From Liolophura sinensis (taxonomy: Eukaryota > Mollusca > Polyplacophora > Chitonida > Chitonidae), in NCBI RefSeq assembly GCF_032854445.1, contig NC_088295.1, positions 11,207,385-11,271,384 of the forward strand: a stretch of 64,000 nt of DNA, in the 5' to 3' direction. Shown here piece by piece: positions 26,101-41,100 of the stretch. Numbering within the stretch: the first letter of the stretch is position 1; every line of letters begins with the position of its first letter. The notes beneath the pieces were generated by a model that was given only the letters and a program-made list of their open reading frames with translations, did no database searches and was not told the origin of the DNA. Made by a program: the position numbers and the translations under genes.

Positions 26101-29100
26101 TGTTTCTGGGTCACATCATAACATACACAAGAGCATTTGACTTCCAGTTTTCTGATGTGCATGAAATAACTTGATCTCAAGTTGATAATGTTTGATGTGA
26201 CTTTGTACTCAGCATAAGTGGAGAACACCCTGTGTTTGTCAAATGATCATCCAATGAATGAGTAATTTATCAGATGAATTTGCAATTTCATCAAGTGTCC
26301 TCAAGTTGTATGGCTGGTAGAAGTGCTGCCTTAATGGATTGCATTAAAATGATAAGCATAAGTAAGCAGCATTTCCAGGTTGAGAAAGAGAAATTTATTA
26401 AATGATGTCAGTGACTGTTATTGTAGGTCCCAAAGTGAAATTGTTAACCCATTTCATTATTTTAATTGATGCGTAAGGGGATTTACATGTAGCTAATTTT
26501 AATTATCCTTAGGGAATAGTGACGGAATCTGAGAATTCCCAGCTGAGTGCTCTAACACTCAGTCCCAGTGCCCTCGCAGTTGCCAAAGGGTTGCTGGAAC
26601 TAGCACTTAACCTTGGTCTACAAGTAAGTTACATGTACACTACTGATTTTGTAAAAATACATTGATATGACATAAAATTTGCACGTCATTGATTCCACAT
26701 CCGCCCAACCTATTGACATCAATAAAAGATTATAGCATTGCTTTGGTTGTGTACTGAAGACAGTTTGACATTTTTATAAATGCATCATTATGATGGTGTT
26801 AAAATATTTAACTGTATGATAACATAAGCAAAAGTAATACCTTGTAACAAGTCATGCTTTTAATTTATGATGAAGGTGATGGAATAGATTTAAAAAATGA
26901 ATAAATGAACATCAGTAAATTTTTGTTGGTTTACAGAAGAGTCTATTGGTTGAATCTCTGTTGGATAAGACACCAGTATCTGCAAGTAGCCGAGGCTGTA
27001 AGCAGTATCTGGGGGAATTGTTCTTTGCTGTCTTCAAACAAGAGATTAGCATAGAGGTGGCGAGGTCATCTGAAGATGTCATCCCTCTACTGGCAAGACA
27101 TGCTAAGGACAAAGGGAGGAAAGTCTGTAGTATCCTGGTTGCCTCCCTTGACTATGTCAGTCGGGACAAGAAGATGAGAAAATGGTGAAATATAAAACTT
27201 AAAAATATTGCCTTTTACACATGTACCTTATTTGTTTTGTAGATTTTACCTGCCAGTAAATAGCTTTTGTTTGAAGTTTTTGTCAGCCTTTTCTGGCTTA
27301 GTGATTTGATACTGAAGGCAACAAATTGTTGACTAGTGTGGTCATTTGTTTAAGTCATTTCTCCTCGTCCTTTGTCAGATTTGTCATATTCTCAAAACCA
27401 GATGTCACTATAAAAAAAACAAAGTATTCTGACCAGATGTCACTGTAAAAACAAAGTATTCTGACCAGATGTCACTGTAAAAACAAAGTATTCTGACCAG
27501 ATGTCACTGTAAAAAAACAAAGTATTCTGACCAAATGTCACTATAAAAAGCAAAGAATTCTGACCAGATTTTTCTATAAAAAACAAAAGTATTCTCACCA
27601 GATGTCACTATAAACACAAAGATTCTCAAGCATAAAGATGATCAAAAATTAAAGCAGTAGGGCTGTTGAATTGCGCAAATGAACCTTGTATTAACTTTCC
27701 CATTATATTTTTGTATGTCCACTTCAGTGAAGGAGAAAGTCTTGTGAAGATGTTGTTGTCAAACTGGAGCCGATTTAGTATCTGGTGGGACAAGTCTGCT
27801 ACTGTGGAGCAGATGGCCATGTCACTCCTTCTCACCACCAAAGTCATCCTCATTGATAGTAAGGTAAGCCTCTTCTTGGGCAACATTCTGATATGTGCCT
27901 TGAGAGTGGCTATCAATCAGTTAGTTCAAATTACCTATAATGTACAATGTATAGGTACATACAGATGTATAGGTTAGAGCATTGTCAAGTAACATGATTA
28001 TCACGTGATATTCAGGCCATACTCTGTATGAGCAAAAAGTGATCCGTGTGACATTCAGATTTGATGAACACAGTTACTGTCAAGTGTCATTATGTCATAT
28101 TCATACACAGAAAATATATAAAACACAATGACTGTCAGATATCATCAGGTTGAGTAGTGTAAAGCTCTCCAGTATTATCATGATCAACATGTGACAGTCA
28201 GACATGATTAGCAGAAGGGCTGTTCAGTGTCATCGTGATCAGCATGTGACATTCAGAGTTGATTGGCACATGGACTGTCCAGTATTATCATGAATCAACA
28301 TGTGACATTCAGAGTTGATTGGCACATGGACTGTCCAGTATTATCATGATCAACATGTGACATTCAGAGTTGATTAGCACATGGGACTGTCCAGTATTAT
28401 CATGATCAACATGTGACATTCAGAGTTGATTAGCACATGGACTGTCCAGTATTATCATGATCAACATGTGACATTCAGAGTTGATTAGCACATGACTGTC
28501 CAGTATTATCATGATCAACATGTGACATTCAGAGTTGATTAGCACATGGACTGTCCAGTATTATCATGATCAACATGTGACATTCAGACTTGATTAGCAC
28601 ATGACTGTCAGTATTATCATGATCAACATGTGACATTCAGAGTTGATTAGCACATGGACTGTCCAGTATTATCATGATCAACATGTGACATTCAGAGTTG
28701 ATTAGCACATGGACTGTCCAGTATTATCATGATCAACATGTGACATTCAGAACTTGATTTAGCACACTGAAATATTAAGATAAGTAATACATGTACATTT
28801 AATATTCAGATTTGATTCATGCCTTCTTTTATACATGTATTTTTCCTTTTAATAGGCTGTATCCAAACCTGACAGCACAGCATTCCCAGAAGTATTTGCG
28901 ATGTACCAGGCAATGCTGACAGATTCCAAGTTGGAATTATCTTTTAAGGTATGTCGGTTTATTTGTCCTTTGAAGTGTCTGCAGTTAAAGAGATTTTGTG
29001 TGTATATTGGCATAAGTCATATACAGGGAATTAATGCAGTTGTGACTCAACTTTTTGTGCTTCTTTTGCAGAACCAGGCCTTAGATTTACTGCCATTTTT

Positions 29101-32100
29101 CTGCGATTTACCAGCTGCTGAAACTGATACTTTAAAGTAAGTTTTTGAACATCACTAAGCTGATATTTGCCCTTCTTGGAAATTTTTTTTGTTTTTAGGG
29201 GTCCCACGCAGGTAGTCTTGCAATACACCTGTTGTTTTCGTTTGGATTATCAGGGTCCACGCAGGTAGTCCTGCGGTACACCTATTGTTTTCATTTGGAT
29301 TATCAGGGGTCCACGCAGGTAGTCCTGCGGTACACCTTTTGTTTTCGTTTGGATATCAGGGCCCCACGCAGGTAGTCCTGCGGTACACCTATTGTTTTCG
29401 TTTGGATTATCAGGGGCCCACGCAGGTAGTCCTGCGGTACACCTACTGTTTTTCGTTTGGATTATCAGGGGTCCACACAGGTAGTCCTGCGGTACACCTA
29501 TTGTTTTCGTTTGGATTATCAGGGGCCCACGCAGGTAGTCCTGCGGTTCACCTATTGTTTTCGTTTGGATTATCAGGGCCCCACGCAGGTAGTCCTGCGG
29601 TACACCTACTGTTTTCGTTTGGATTATCAGGGTCCACGCAGGTAGTCCTGCGGTACACCTACTGTTTTCGTTTGGATTATCAGGGGTCCACACAGGTAGG
29701 TCTGCGGTACACCTATTGTTTTCGTTTGGATTATCAGGGCCCCACGCAGGTAGTCCTGCGGTACACCTCTTGTTTTCGTTTGGATTATCAGGGCCCCACG
29801 CAGGTAGTCCTGCGGTACACCTACTGTTCTCGTTTGGATTATTATTATTATTATTCCCACTGATTTGTGAGCAACATACAGCCTACACCCTTTGACCAAT
29901 TGAGTTGAAATTTTTCAGCAAAATTCCCCAAATACCTGAAGCTGTGCACTACGGAGCTTGATTTTTTTATGTCACATGGTTTGGCACCCATATTGGATTT
30001 TGTATGAAATCGTTTAAACATCTTCTTCTCAAGAACCATTGAACGGATTATTCTGATGAAATCATTGACTTTCAGTAAAAACTTTGGAACTCGCCTTTGG
30101 TCGAAATTGTGTCATCACAGCTAGCTTTGAAATTTCAATTTCTGGTGTATTTTGAGCCACTGATTCCAAATCTGCTTTTATTTTTTGCCTTTGTAACTGT
30201 AAATCTTTGTAACTTTGTGAGATTAAGTCAAAAAACTCAAATTTAGTTGCATAATGTTAGTGACCAGTAACTGGAGAACTATGGAAGCTAGAAATGTAAA
30301 ACTTGCACCAAATTGTAGCCCTGGACATGCTCTTCCTGAAACATGCCAACTGATTTGAGCTACGATCAATAATTTTCTCACTAGAAGCATTTAAATTGTT
30401 TTTTTTTTGTTTTTTTTTTCAGAAATAGATGTTAATCCCACTGCTTTAACATTGAGTTAGATGGCAACTGGACTAGGTTTATGCTATGCATGTCTCGTTG
30501 CTTTCTGTTGCGTTGTCCATGCTTTCTAGAAACGGTTGTGTGATGACATTGAGCTGTGCTGTCTTCTATTTTATGGCATACAATGATTACAACAACAGCA
30601 AACGACATGGACCCCGGTCGAAACTGCTTTGCATTTCCAGTTTTTTGGGCTCATTGCTTCCCACAAGCAAGTAATTTCTCATACCACTGCTATAAAGTAA
30701 CATTGTTAACACTGCTGCTACTATCAATATCATAGGAGTAGGATCCAATCAGGATGCGTGTACCATGACACCTCTCATGGGTGCATGATTGTTGTATGAC
30801 TTTACGACATTAAAACAAGCACATACATGTATATAATTTGCTTTTTGCTACAACAGCAATGTGCGTGACCTGTAAACAATTGTGTATGTATACACTGAAG
30901 TTTTACACCAATGTCAGCATGTTTCAGTGGTCTTCAAATGTGAAGAAGTATTAAAATCCATGAGTCTGTATGCCTGTAGAGTTTGTCACTAAAAGGACAT
31001 TCGGTTTCTGCCTCAGCCTATGTACCTTGTACAAAGTCAGTGTGAAAACTCCACAACAATGTAACTTGATGTCTGGTGATTATGTGCAGTAGCTAATGAT
31101 GACCTCACAGCATCATTCACCTGTGTTCCCAATTTCTACAAGCGTGGGAGTTTAAACTCTGGAATGTGTTATTATTTTCGCAGGATAGGTGTGCAATACA
31201 TGCCACAAGTAGTAGGCTACAAACACCAGTGCTGTGAATTTGATTTGAATTTTGTGATAAATTGTCAAGCAGGAAAAAATACTTATTGTCACTCCTGGAA
31301 GACACGATGAATTTTCGGTAAATAAGTTCGTAAAAACCAGAACATGAACACGGGCAAATTCTGATCAGGTTGATACATTTACATCCAAGATGGTGGCATG
31401 GTTGTCCCACCGTGGGCGTACGACTGGGTTAGGATGGCAGGAAGGAATAGGGCCTGCGTACAATGGCAGGACTGGGGGCGTATGCTCTAACCAATGTAGG
31501 ACACTTGGGTTAGGATGGCAGTAGGGAATGGATCAGGATCCGTGTATGATGGCAGGACTGTGGGTGTACTGTCTTTGAAAGATAGACATTTGGGTTAGCA
31601 TGGCAGTAAGGAGTGGATCAGGGCCGTGTATGATGGCAGGACTGTGGGGATATGTTCTAACCAATGTAGGACATTTGGGTTAGGATGGCAGTAGGTAGTG
31701 GATGAGGGCCCGTGTATGATGGCAGGACTGTGAGGATATGCTCTAACCAATGTAGGACATTTGGGTTAGGATGGCAGTAGGTAGTGGATGAGGGCCCGTG
31801 TATGATGGCAGGACTTGGGGGATATGCTCTAACCAATGTAGGACATTTGGGTTAGGATGGCAGTAGGTAGTGGATGAGGGCCCGTGTATGATGGCAGGAC
31901 TTGGGGGATATGCTCTAACGAATGTAGGACATTTGGGTTAGGATGGCAGTAGGGAGTGGATGAGGGCCCGTGTATGGTGGCAGGACTGTGGGGATATGCT
32001 CTAACCAATGTAGGACATTTGGGTTAGGATGGCAGTAGGGAGTGGATGAGGGCCCGTGTATGATGGCAGGACTGTGAGGATATGCTCTAACCAATGTAGG

Positions 32101-35100
32101 ACATTTGGGTTAGAATGGCAGTAGGTAGTGGATCGGGGCCCGTGTATGATGGCAGGACTGTGGGGATATGCTCTAACCAATGTAGGACTTTTGGGTTAGG
32201 ATGGCAGTAGGGAGTGGATGAGGGGCTGCGTACGATGGCAGGACTGTGGGGGTATGCTCTGGCCAATGTAGGACTTTTGGGTTAGGATGGCAGTAGGGAA
32301 TGGATCAGGGCCCGTGTATGATGGCAGGACGGTGGGGGTATGCTCTAAACAATGTAGGACTTTTGGGTTAGGATGGCAGTATGGAGTGGATGAGGGCACG
32401 TGTACGATGGCAGGACTGTGGGGGTATGCTCTAAACAATGTAGGACTTTTGGGTTAGGATGGCAGTATGGAGTGGATGAGGGGCTGCGTACGATGGCAGG
32501 ACTATGGGCGTATGCTCTGACCAGTGTAGGACATTTGGGTTAGGATGGCAGTAGGTAGTGGATGAGGGCCCATGTACGATGGCAGGACTGTGGGCGTATG
32601 CTCTAACCAAGTAGGACTTTTGGGTTAGGATGGCAGTATGGAGTGGATGAGGGCCCGTGTATGATGGCAGGACTGTGGGGATATGCTCTAACCAATGTAG
32701 GACATTTGGGTTAGGATGGCAGTAGGTAGTGGATGAGGGCCCATGTACGATGGCAGGACTGTGGGCGTATGCTCTAACCAAGTAGGACTTTTGGATTAGG
32801 ATGGCAGTAGGGAGTGGATGAGGGGCCGCGTACGATGGCAGGACTGTGGGCGTATGCTCTGGCCAATGTAGGACTTTTGGGTTAGGATGGCAGTAGGTAG
32901 TGGATGAGGGCCCGTGTAGGATGGCAGGACTGGAGGCGTATGCTCTGGCTAATGTAGGACATTTGGGTTAGGATGGCAGTAGGTAGTGGATTAGGGCCTG
33001 CGTACGATGGCAGGACTGTGGGGATATGCTCTGGCCAATGTAGGACTTTTGACCAGGATCTAGCTGTAATGTGCTCAATTTTCCCTGAGTTTGAGTGTTT
33101 AACTTTGAGCAGTTCTTAACTAGCCGGTATGTGAGGGTGTGCTTCTCAGTATTCTCAACTTATAGTTTACATTATCTTAAGTTGATCTTAATGTTGTATG
33201 TGAATACTGGTTTGTTCTGTTTGAAGGGACTGCCTCAACCGGCTTGTGGCAGACCACTTTCCTCTCAAGAGTGCAGAGTTTACCAAAGGCACAGCCAAGT
33301 ATGCTGACTATGCAGCTGCGCTGGATAAGGTGAGTGACAAGGGAGCATTCTGTTTGTTATATTATCCTACAGCAATGTGTGATTCCAATGGAATTTTTGT
33401 TAAATGATTGAATCTTTTAACAAGGTTCGGTTTAAAGTTTTAATTAATTTTTGTCTGCATGTTCAACTTGTTCTGTTTGAAGCTTTATCCCATGCATAGA
33501 GGATCTCCAATGAGTTTACAGATTCTCTTTATCCCATAAATGGAAAATCCAAAAAATGTACAAAATTATGCCTCAAATCAGCGAGAATATTTTGTTTACA
33601 TTTTCTGCTTGCACAAGAGCGTGCAACATTGCAGAGGAATTTAAGTATGTTACGTCAGTCATTTGTGCTCAGCCCAAAGCCCAACATTTATAAACAAGAT
33701 CAAATATACACCACACAAAAAGAGTTCAATGCAGAATGGCTTTATCTCACAAGCTTGGATAGGATTTCCAAATTATCATCTATATACATTAAAACACAGC
33801 AGCAAGCGATTCTTTGACATATCCGTCAACAGAAGTCGCAGGAAAAACAGTCAGGGGTGTAGGAGTCATAAGCATGCAGTTGAAATTTGATGCACCTACA
33901 CATACTGACATTTCCAAGGTATGTGTGACTACAGTCTGCATTTCTTCGGACGATTGTGTGGACTGGATTACCCAGGTATGACAGTATTTAACGGATGGAT
34001 ATTCATCTTTCTGATTGTGGTCGTGAATGTTGAGGACCCAACCTGTGATCGGCCCCCTGGAGATTGATGCACTTGACCTGATTTCCATCTTCGACGTACT
34101 ATGTCTGATGCAGAAAGTTGAACTAGTACAGGCAAAATTTTGACCAGTGTTGTTTGTGGTTAATGCTGCAGATGAAGTAAACATTTACGAGCACAGTACC
34201 TGTAGTGGCCGCATGTGGTGTTGTTGCTAGTACAATTTTACATAAACCTGTGCACGGTGAAAATTCAACTATATAATCAGATAAAGTACTTATTATTTGC
34301 TGGAATTTATTTTTGCAGATTTTGTTGAAAGCTATGTTCAGGGGAGTTGATTTTCGCGTATTTAAGACAATATTGAAAAACAAATCTTAAAATTTTTCTA
34401 AGTTACCGGTATAATGTGGCCGAAATTATTCAAGCACGTCAAACAGGTATCATTATGGGTGGCTTTAATCCTCCTTTGTTTCCTGCGGTGTCGCTAATCC
34501 TTGTGATCTGGATCAGAGATTAAAACAATGGGGAATGGATTATCACTAAGTAAGAAGATTGCTTTCTCACCTACCGTGAGCAGTACTCAAACAGGTGTGA
34601 CTTCTTTTCAAATCATTGATGAGTACTTTTAAACACCTGGCAAAGTGACCTGTCCTTTTGAGCAGTTCAATGCAAAACATATGAATTCACCATTATCAAC
34701 GATGGTCACTCATTCTTTATTTTGCATTATTTTCAGTTTTAATCGTAGTCTGTAGCAGGTCAGAAACTGCAAACATTGGCATAGCTGTCAAACGGCCATG
34801 TGTTGTACACATTTCACAGTTTGTTAAAAGCTCACTCATTGGACCACAGGAGAGGTACAGCCAATGGGATAGCTGGTATCAGAGTGACATTCAATAGAAG
34901 CCAGCACATGCTGGTATCTACTTTTCTTTCACTTTACGGGCATAGCAAAGATTGATCAAACTAAAGACGAATAAACTCCCACTTTGTTTTATACCCACCA
35001 AGCCTTAGCATCATGCATTTGTATGCGGTTGTATATATATATATTTGAACGATAATTTCCCTTCCCTGCTCTTTAGAAATTTAGCTGGCCCGTCAGACTT

Positions 35101-38100
35101 CCTTAGCGCAACTCTCGTCAGCCTGGCAAAGATTTTTCTTCATTATTACTGCTACCTGTAGTATATGATTAAATATTGTATATTTTTTTTGCTGGAATTA
35201 TTTTTTGCTGGAATTATTTTTCACGGTTAATTTACCGCGAAATCTGCCAAAATTAGTTCCACACGAAAATTAGGTACTTCACAGTATATTCCCTTCTCTG
35301 CCATTGTCTATGGAAACAAAACCTCCAACTTTCAGTGGTTACGCCATGATTTCGTCCCAGAAATGTAGATGACAAAATCGCCTAGTAAAAAAAAAGTAGT
35401 CAGGTCCGTGTGTAGCTTTTGATTGGCTGATTTTTATGAATGAACTTCTGTGAGCCAGTCGAGTACATGTAGCTCTGTCAACATTGTGGACGAAAGGTGG
35501 GATACGATAGTTATCCCACCCCCTTATCCCCTTTCCTGAGTCACATTTATGGGATAATTAAGAATATTTCACCTATACAGCGGTAGCTAGCATTATGGTG
35601 GAAGGAAAACCGAGACCAATTGCAGGTCGCTGGCAGACCTTCCCATTTACAACCAGAGAGGAAGCCAGGATGAGCTAGACTTGATCTCAAAGCGATCTTA
35701 TTCATGAAAGGCACTTGAGTTATTGGTCTGCGGCAGCTATTGCATGTCCAGCCCCTATTTCATGCATGATGAGGTACACCTGTTGTTGTTGTTAGATCTT
35801 GGCCGCACTAGAAATGACAGGCAGTCTGATGCTGCTAGAACTGGTGATCAGCATCCTGTGTAGGGAATCCAATCATGTGTATGAGGAGGAGATACTGTCA
35901 GCCCTGTCCGGCTTCATCAAGAGGTGAGAAGGGATTGCTTGGTTCAGTCATTTTAGCCACAGACTCTCAAGATTGAATCACAGACTCTGAGTCACAGTGC
36001 TAAAGTAGCAAGTTTGCACTGTATAGCATTCTGAAGCTGTCATTTTACTTGTTATATGTCCTCATAATGACTGAGCATTCTCTACTTGTATTCATGTAGG
36101 TGATACATCTATCATATAAGCTGTAATAATGAGTGCTGGAAAGTGGATCCCATTGGGTTAACTACACCAACAGGTTTCTTCAGGTACCTGCAGAGATGCA
36201 GTGAAGTTGTTCATGTTTCTGCTGGATTTCTCAACACGTTAACCTGTCTGCTCTCTTTCAAATTAACTATTCTCATGTACAGAACTAGTATCAATCAAAT
36301 AAAACTAAAAATCAGTTGCAGCTACAATACTTCATTTATTCTGTTGACTTATAGACTGCCTGCTGACAAACACAAGCTTGCAGTGGACATCCCATATGCA
36401 ATCTTCTCTAAGGAGAGTGGGTTTTCTAATGAGATCCGCCGCAGGGCTGTAGAAAATGTCACCTTACCCCTCCTTAGACAGGCACACAAAACTGCACTGA
36501 TCGAGTTCTTCTTAGACAACATCATCTGGCTGATGGAAATTATACAATGTAAAACAGTGAAGGTGAGATCTTAATTTATCACGCCGTAATTAATTCAGAA
36601 ATTTATTTTTTGTATTTGAGGTGTTAATTTAATGGATGTACTTTGTTTACATCCTATCCTTAAGATGCAGTTGAAAGACCTACATGTTGGGTAGTCTTTT
36701 ATTTTGTGTGGTAATATTCTACATGTGTCTGTAAATATATGTATTTCACCATTGTGCGATTTGTTTGGAAATGAACAATGTTACATGTATGTCTGGTTTT
36801 CAATCTGTACTTTGTCATCCTCTTTTAACCCTGAAGGTAACTAGTGTTGCACGGAAATATATTTCTAATTTTCAATCAGTATTGATCAGCATCAGTCATT
36901 TGTTTGAACTTTCAAAGTTAAACAGCCTTATGTGCACAAGTTTTGATTTTCAACCATTATTGTGCCATTTGTTTGAATATTCAAGTAGTGTTACATGTAT
37001 GTGTGATTTCAGGGATCTGAGTCTCAGCTGATCAACAAGCTGTGCTGTTTTCAACTGTTAGAGCTTCTCTACTCGCGTCTGTCACGAGAAGAAGTCAACA
37101 GCAAGACTTCCTCCATTAATAACAAATACTGTAAGGGAAAAGTGGATTCTGGGAAGGAGATGACCCAAGCTGTCACCAAGTGAGTGTAAAGCTGCCACCA
37201 GAAACATATCATGAAAAAAAATTATGGTTGATTTTCAAATAATTTATAAATACATAATATATAATTTGTGGAATTTTCTTGATATGATATTTGTGTGATT
37301 CTTTTTCATCATTAGAATTTATTGATATCAATTAACAAATGATGAGAAATCTTTAACAACAGTAGCTGAGAAAATGTAATTCAGAAGGTGTATTTTAAGC
37401 ACAGTGCTATATATGTGGATGGGGTGGATCATGCTAAAGTTGTACTGATATTTCTGGTTTTGCTAATAAACTAGGATGGCTCATTTAGCAAAGAGTGAAG
37501 ATATGAGAGGGGAGAGCACTCTGCTTGAGTTGCGACGACAGTACCACTGTGCCGCGTACAATGCCTTGATTGCTGTCATATCCTGTACACAGACAGAGCA
37601 AAAGTTCTATGTGGGATTCCTGTTTTCTGAGAATGAAGTCAAGGTATAAACTGACAAACATGTACTAACATTTATGATTATATGCATGTATACATGTTCT
37701 AGAGGCTAGAACAATTCATGGATTTCCCTACTGTCACTTTTAACAAAATGTAAGTGGCTGTTTACACATCCTCACATTCATTGAAGATCACTTTATCATT
37801 CAGTATGATGTGAATATCTGTTCTTCAAAAGAGGGAAAGTCTGTCAGTAACTTGCCAAATCTGAGTGGTTTACTTCGGGCTCTAAGGTTTCCACTCATAA
37901 AACTGACTGCCATTGTGGAAATGCAAAATGAAAGTATACTTTCATGTATTTCTTGTCTGTTTTTGCTATTTGTAATAAATGTACCTGTGTTGTAGGGCCA
38001 GTTCCTGTGGGATAACCTGGTTGACAAAGAAAAAAACTACGAGTTTTCTGTGGAATTAACGGTAACACAATTTATTTATCTGTATACAATACTGTATACT

Positions 38101-41100
38101 GTATACAAAGGGAGAATCATTATTGAATACTACATTGTAGGTGATGCCTGTTTGTCTGTTCTGTGGCAGGTTGTATGTCAATCCAAGTGTATGGCATTAT
38201 ATCCAGATGTTTGTTCACTACACGGGTGATGTGTTTTTGACCTAGTTTTCTTATCTGAAAATCAGCTATAATCACCGATCCAGTCTAGCACGTACTCAAC
38301 TTTAGCTTTTACTGTAACTGGGTCTGGATACTATTTTCCTCATTCCTCACTTTACATCATATCTGTTAAAGTCTCCTCTGGAGAGAAAGAAGAGGTTTGT
38401 GTCCATCAGAACAGAGAGACAGGAAGAGGAATCCGGAGGTGATGCTGATAGTTTGGACACATCTGGTCACTCTCCGTCATACCATCTGGCGTCTCAGTAC
38501 CTTGCAGACAGCAGTCTTAGTGAGGACCTCAACCAGTTTGACTTCACCATGGCCACTGCACAACAGGTATATATGTAGTCATGTTATTGTGATTCATGCT
38601 TCATTTTAGGGTCTGTGAACTTGACATGTTGACATCAGAAGGTACACTGCAAGTACACCAGCAATAATAAGCTACTGAAGTTGTTCAGAATTAGTTTTTT
38701 GATTGAATATTGCAAATAATCATCAAACATATTTGCACAAAAGTATGGGTTTCTAAGAGCAGGTAATAATTTTTGGCATTATTGTGTAAATGTCCTCTTC
38801 AGTCATACCTTTGAACAAGTATGGTGAGATTTCCTCTGTGTTTATGTTACAGTCTGTGTCAGGCAGAGAGAGAAATTTCATTCGTTCACAACTGAGGAAG
38901 AAGAAGAGTGACTCCAGTATGGAGGCTGATGTAAGGGCAGATACATTGTAGGCTGCTTTAGGAAAAGTTTGGAAGTAGAACGGTTAGCTTGGGCAAAGGG
39001 TTGGGTGTGGGAGGTTCTGCTTGAGCAAAGGTTTTGGTGTGGGAGGGTCTGCTTGAGCAAAGGGTTGGGTGTGGGAGGGTCTGCTTGGGCAAAGGGTTGA
39101 GTGTGGGAGGTTCTGCTTGAGCAAAGTGTTGGGTGTGGGAGAGTGCTTGAGGAGAGCTGGGTGTGGGAGGGTCGGCTTGAGCAAAGGTTTGGGTGTGGGA
39201 GGGTCTGCTTGAGCAAAGGGTTGAGTGTGGGAGGGTCTGCTTGAGCAAAGAGTTGGGTGTGGGAGGTTCTGTTTGAGCAAAGAGTTGGGTGTGGGAGAGT
39301 GTGCTTGAGGAGAGCTGGGTGTGGGAGGGCCTGCTTGAGCAAAGAGTTGGGTGTGGGAGGGTCTGCTTGAGCAAAGGGTTGAGTGTGGAAGGGTCTGCTT
39401 GAGCAAAGAGTTGGGTATGGGAGGGTCTGCATGAGTAAAGGTTTGGGTGTGGGAGGATCTGCTTGAGCAAAGGTTTGGGTGTGGGAAGGTCTGCTTGAGC
39501 AGGGTTGGGTGTGGGAGGGTCTGCTTGAGCAAAGGTTTGGATGTGGGAGGCTCTGTGTGAGCAAAGGTTTGGACGTGAGAAATTTTGTTTGTGCAATCTG
39601 ATGTGTAGGTCTGCTTGAGCAAAGGTTTCAGTATGGGTCTTGTTGAGCGAAGGTTTTAGTATGGGTTTGCTTGTTGGGTGGGTTTGCTCGAGAAAATACT
39701 AATGCCAGAAGAAAGATCAAAAGAGCCTCCGTCCTATTCCATGAGTTATGTTGTTCAAGGACACTTTCAAGGACACAGGCAAGGAGTAACTACTCCTGAC
39801 CTGCTGTGTAATGTTCTTCTGCAAAGCTTATAATAATGAGTCATTAGCATTTGCTTTTAAATCTAATGTCATATGTTTTATGGCAGAAGACAGAAGTGAC
39901 AGTGCTGGATGATTACGTGGAGTTGGAGCAGGACGAGCTCAACCAGCATGACTGTATGGCTCCTCTGATCGCAGTCCTCAAACATATGCAGAGGAACAGC
40001 ATCACTCCAGCTGTCAAGCAGGTGAGCAGTCGCATCACCACACATCAGATTTATGGCATCTGTCATCTAGGTGATATCACCCAGCAGTAGCATCACTGCA
40101 CATCAGATATATGGCATCTGTCATCTAGGTGATATCACCCAGCAGTCGCCTCACTGCACATCAGATATATGGCGTCTGTCATCTAGGTGATATCACTCAG
40201 CAGTTCCATCACTGCACATCAGATATTTGGCATCTGTCATCTAGGTGATGTCACTCAGCAGTGGCATCACTGCACATCAGATATATGGCATCTGTCATCT
40301 AGGTGATGTCACCCAGCAGTAGCATCACTGCACATCAGATATATGGCATCTGTCATCTTGGTGATATCACCCAGCAGTAGCATCACTGCACATCAGATAT
40401 ATGGCGTCTGTCATCTAGGTGATGTCACTTAGCAATCACATCACCACACATAAGATATATGGCGTCTGTCATCTAGGTGATGTCACCCAGCAGTAGCATC
40501 ACCACACATAAGATATATGGCGTCTGTCATCTAGGTGATGTCACCCAGCAGTAGCATCACCACACATAAGATATATGGCATCTGTCATCTTGGTGATGTC
40601 ACCCAGCAGTCACATCACTGCACATCAGATATATGGCATCTGTCATCTAGGTGATGTCACTCAGCAGTAGCATCACTGCACATCAGATATATGGCATCTG
40701 TCATCTTGGTGATATCACCCAGCAGTCGCATCACTGCACATCAGATATATGGCTTCTGTCATCTAGGTGATGTCACTCAGCAGTAGCATCACTGCACATC
40801 AGATATATGGCATCAGTCATCTAAGTGATGTCACCCAGCAGTAGCATCACTGCACATCAGATATATGGCATCTGTCATCTAGGTGATATCACCCAGCAGT
40901 AGCATCACTGCACATGAGATATATGGCATCTGTCATCTTGGTGATATTACCCAGCAGTAGCATCACTGCACATCAGATATATGGCATCTGTCATCTAAGT
41001 GATGTCACCCAGCAGTAGCATCACTGCACATCAGATATATGGCATCTGTCATCTTGGTGATATCACCCAGCAGTAGCATCACTGCACATCAGATATATGG

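Noticed and set aside
27393-27620. Short regular repeats resembling a CRISPR array
   Set aside because: Units are contiguous with no unique spacers, and the DNA is eukaryotic intron.
29191-29215. 13-nt micro-exon between a T-rich AG and GT at the start of the 54-bp array
   Set aside because: 13 nt would break the w38-w39 phase, and no residues are missing relative to human.
29250-29899. ORFs up to 192 codons on both strands
   Set aside because: Readings through a 54-bp minisatellite in an intron; the periodic peptide mirrors the DNA period.
33789-34184. 131-codon minus-strand ORF in the intron after w39
   Set aside because: No family recognised; length is not exceptional for AT-moderate intron sequence.
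38878-39622. Three overlapping minus-strand ORFs of 212-228 codons, Pro/Ser-rich
   Set aside because: All come from the 31-bp minisatellite, and three frames are open at once, which a gene would not show.
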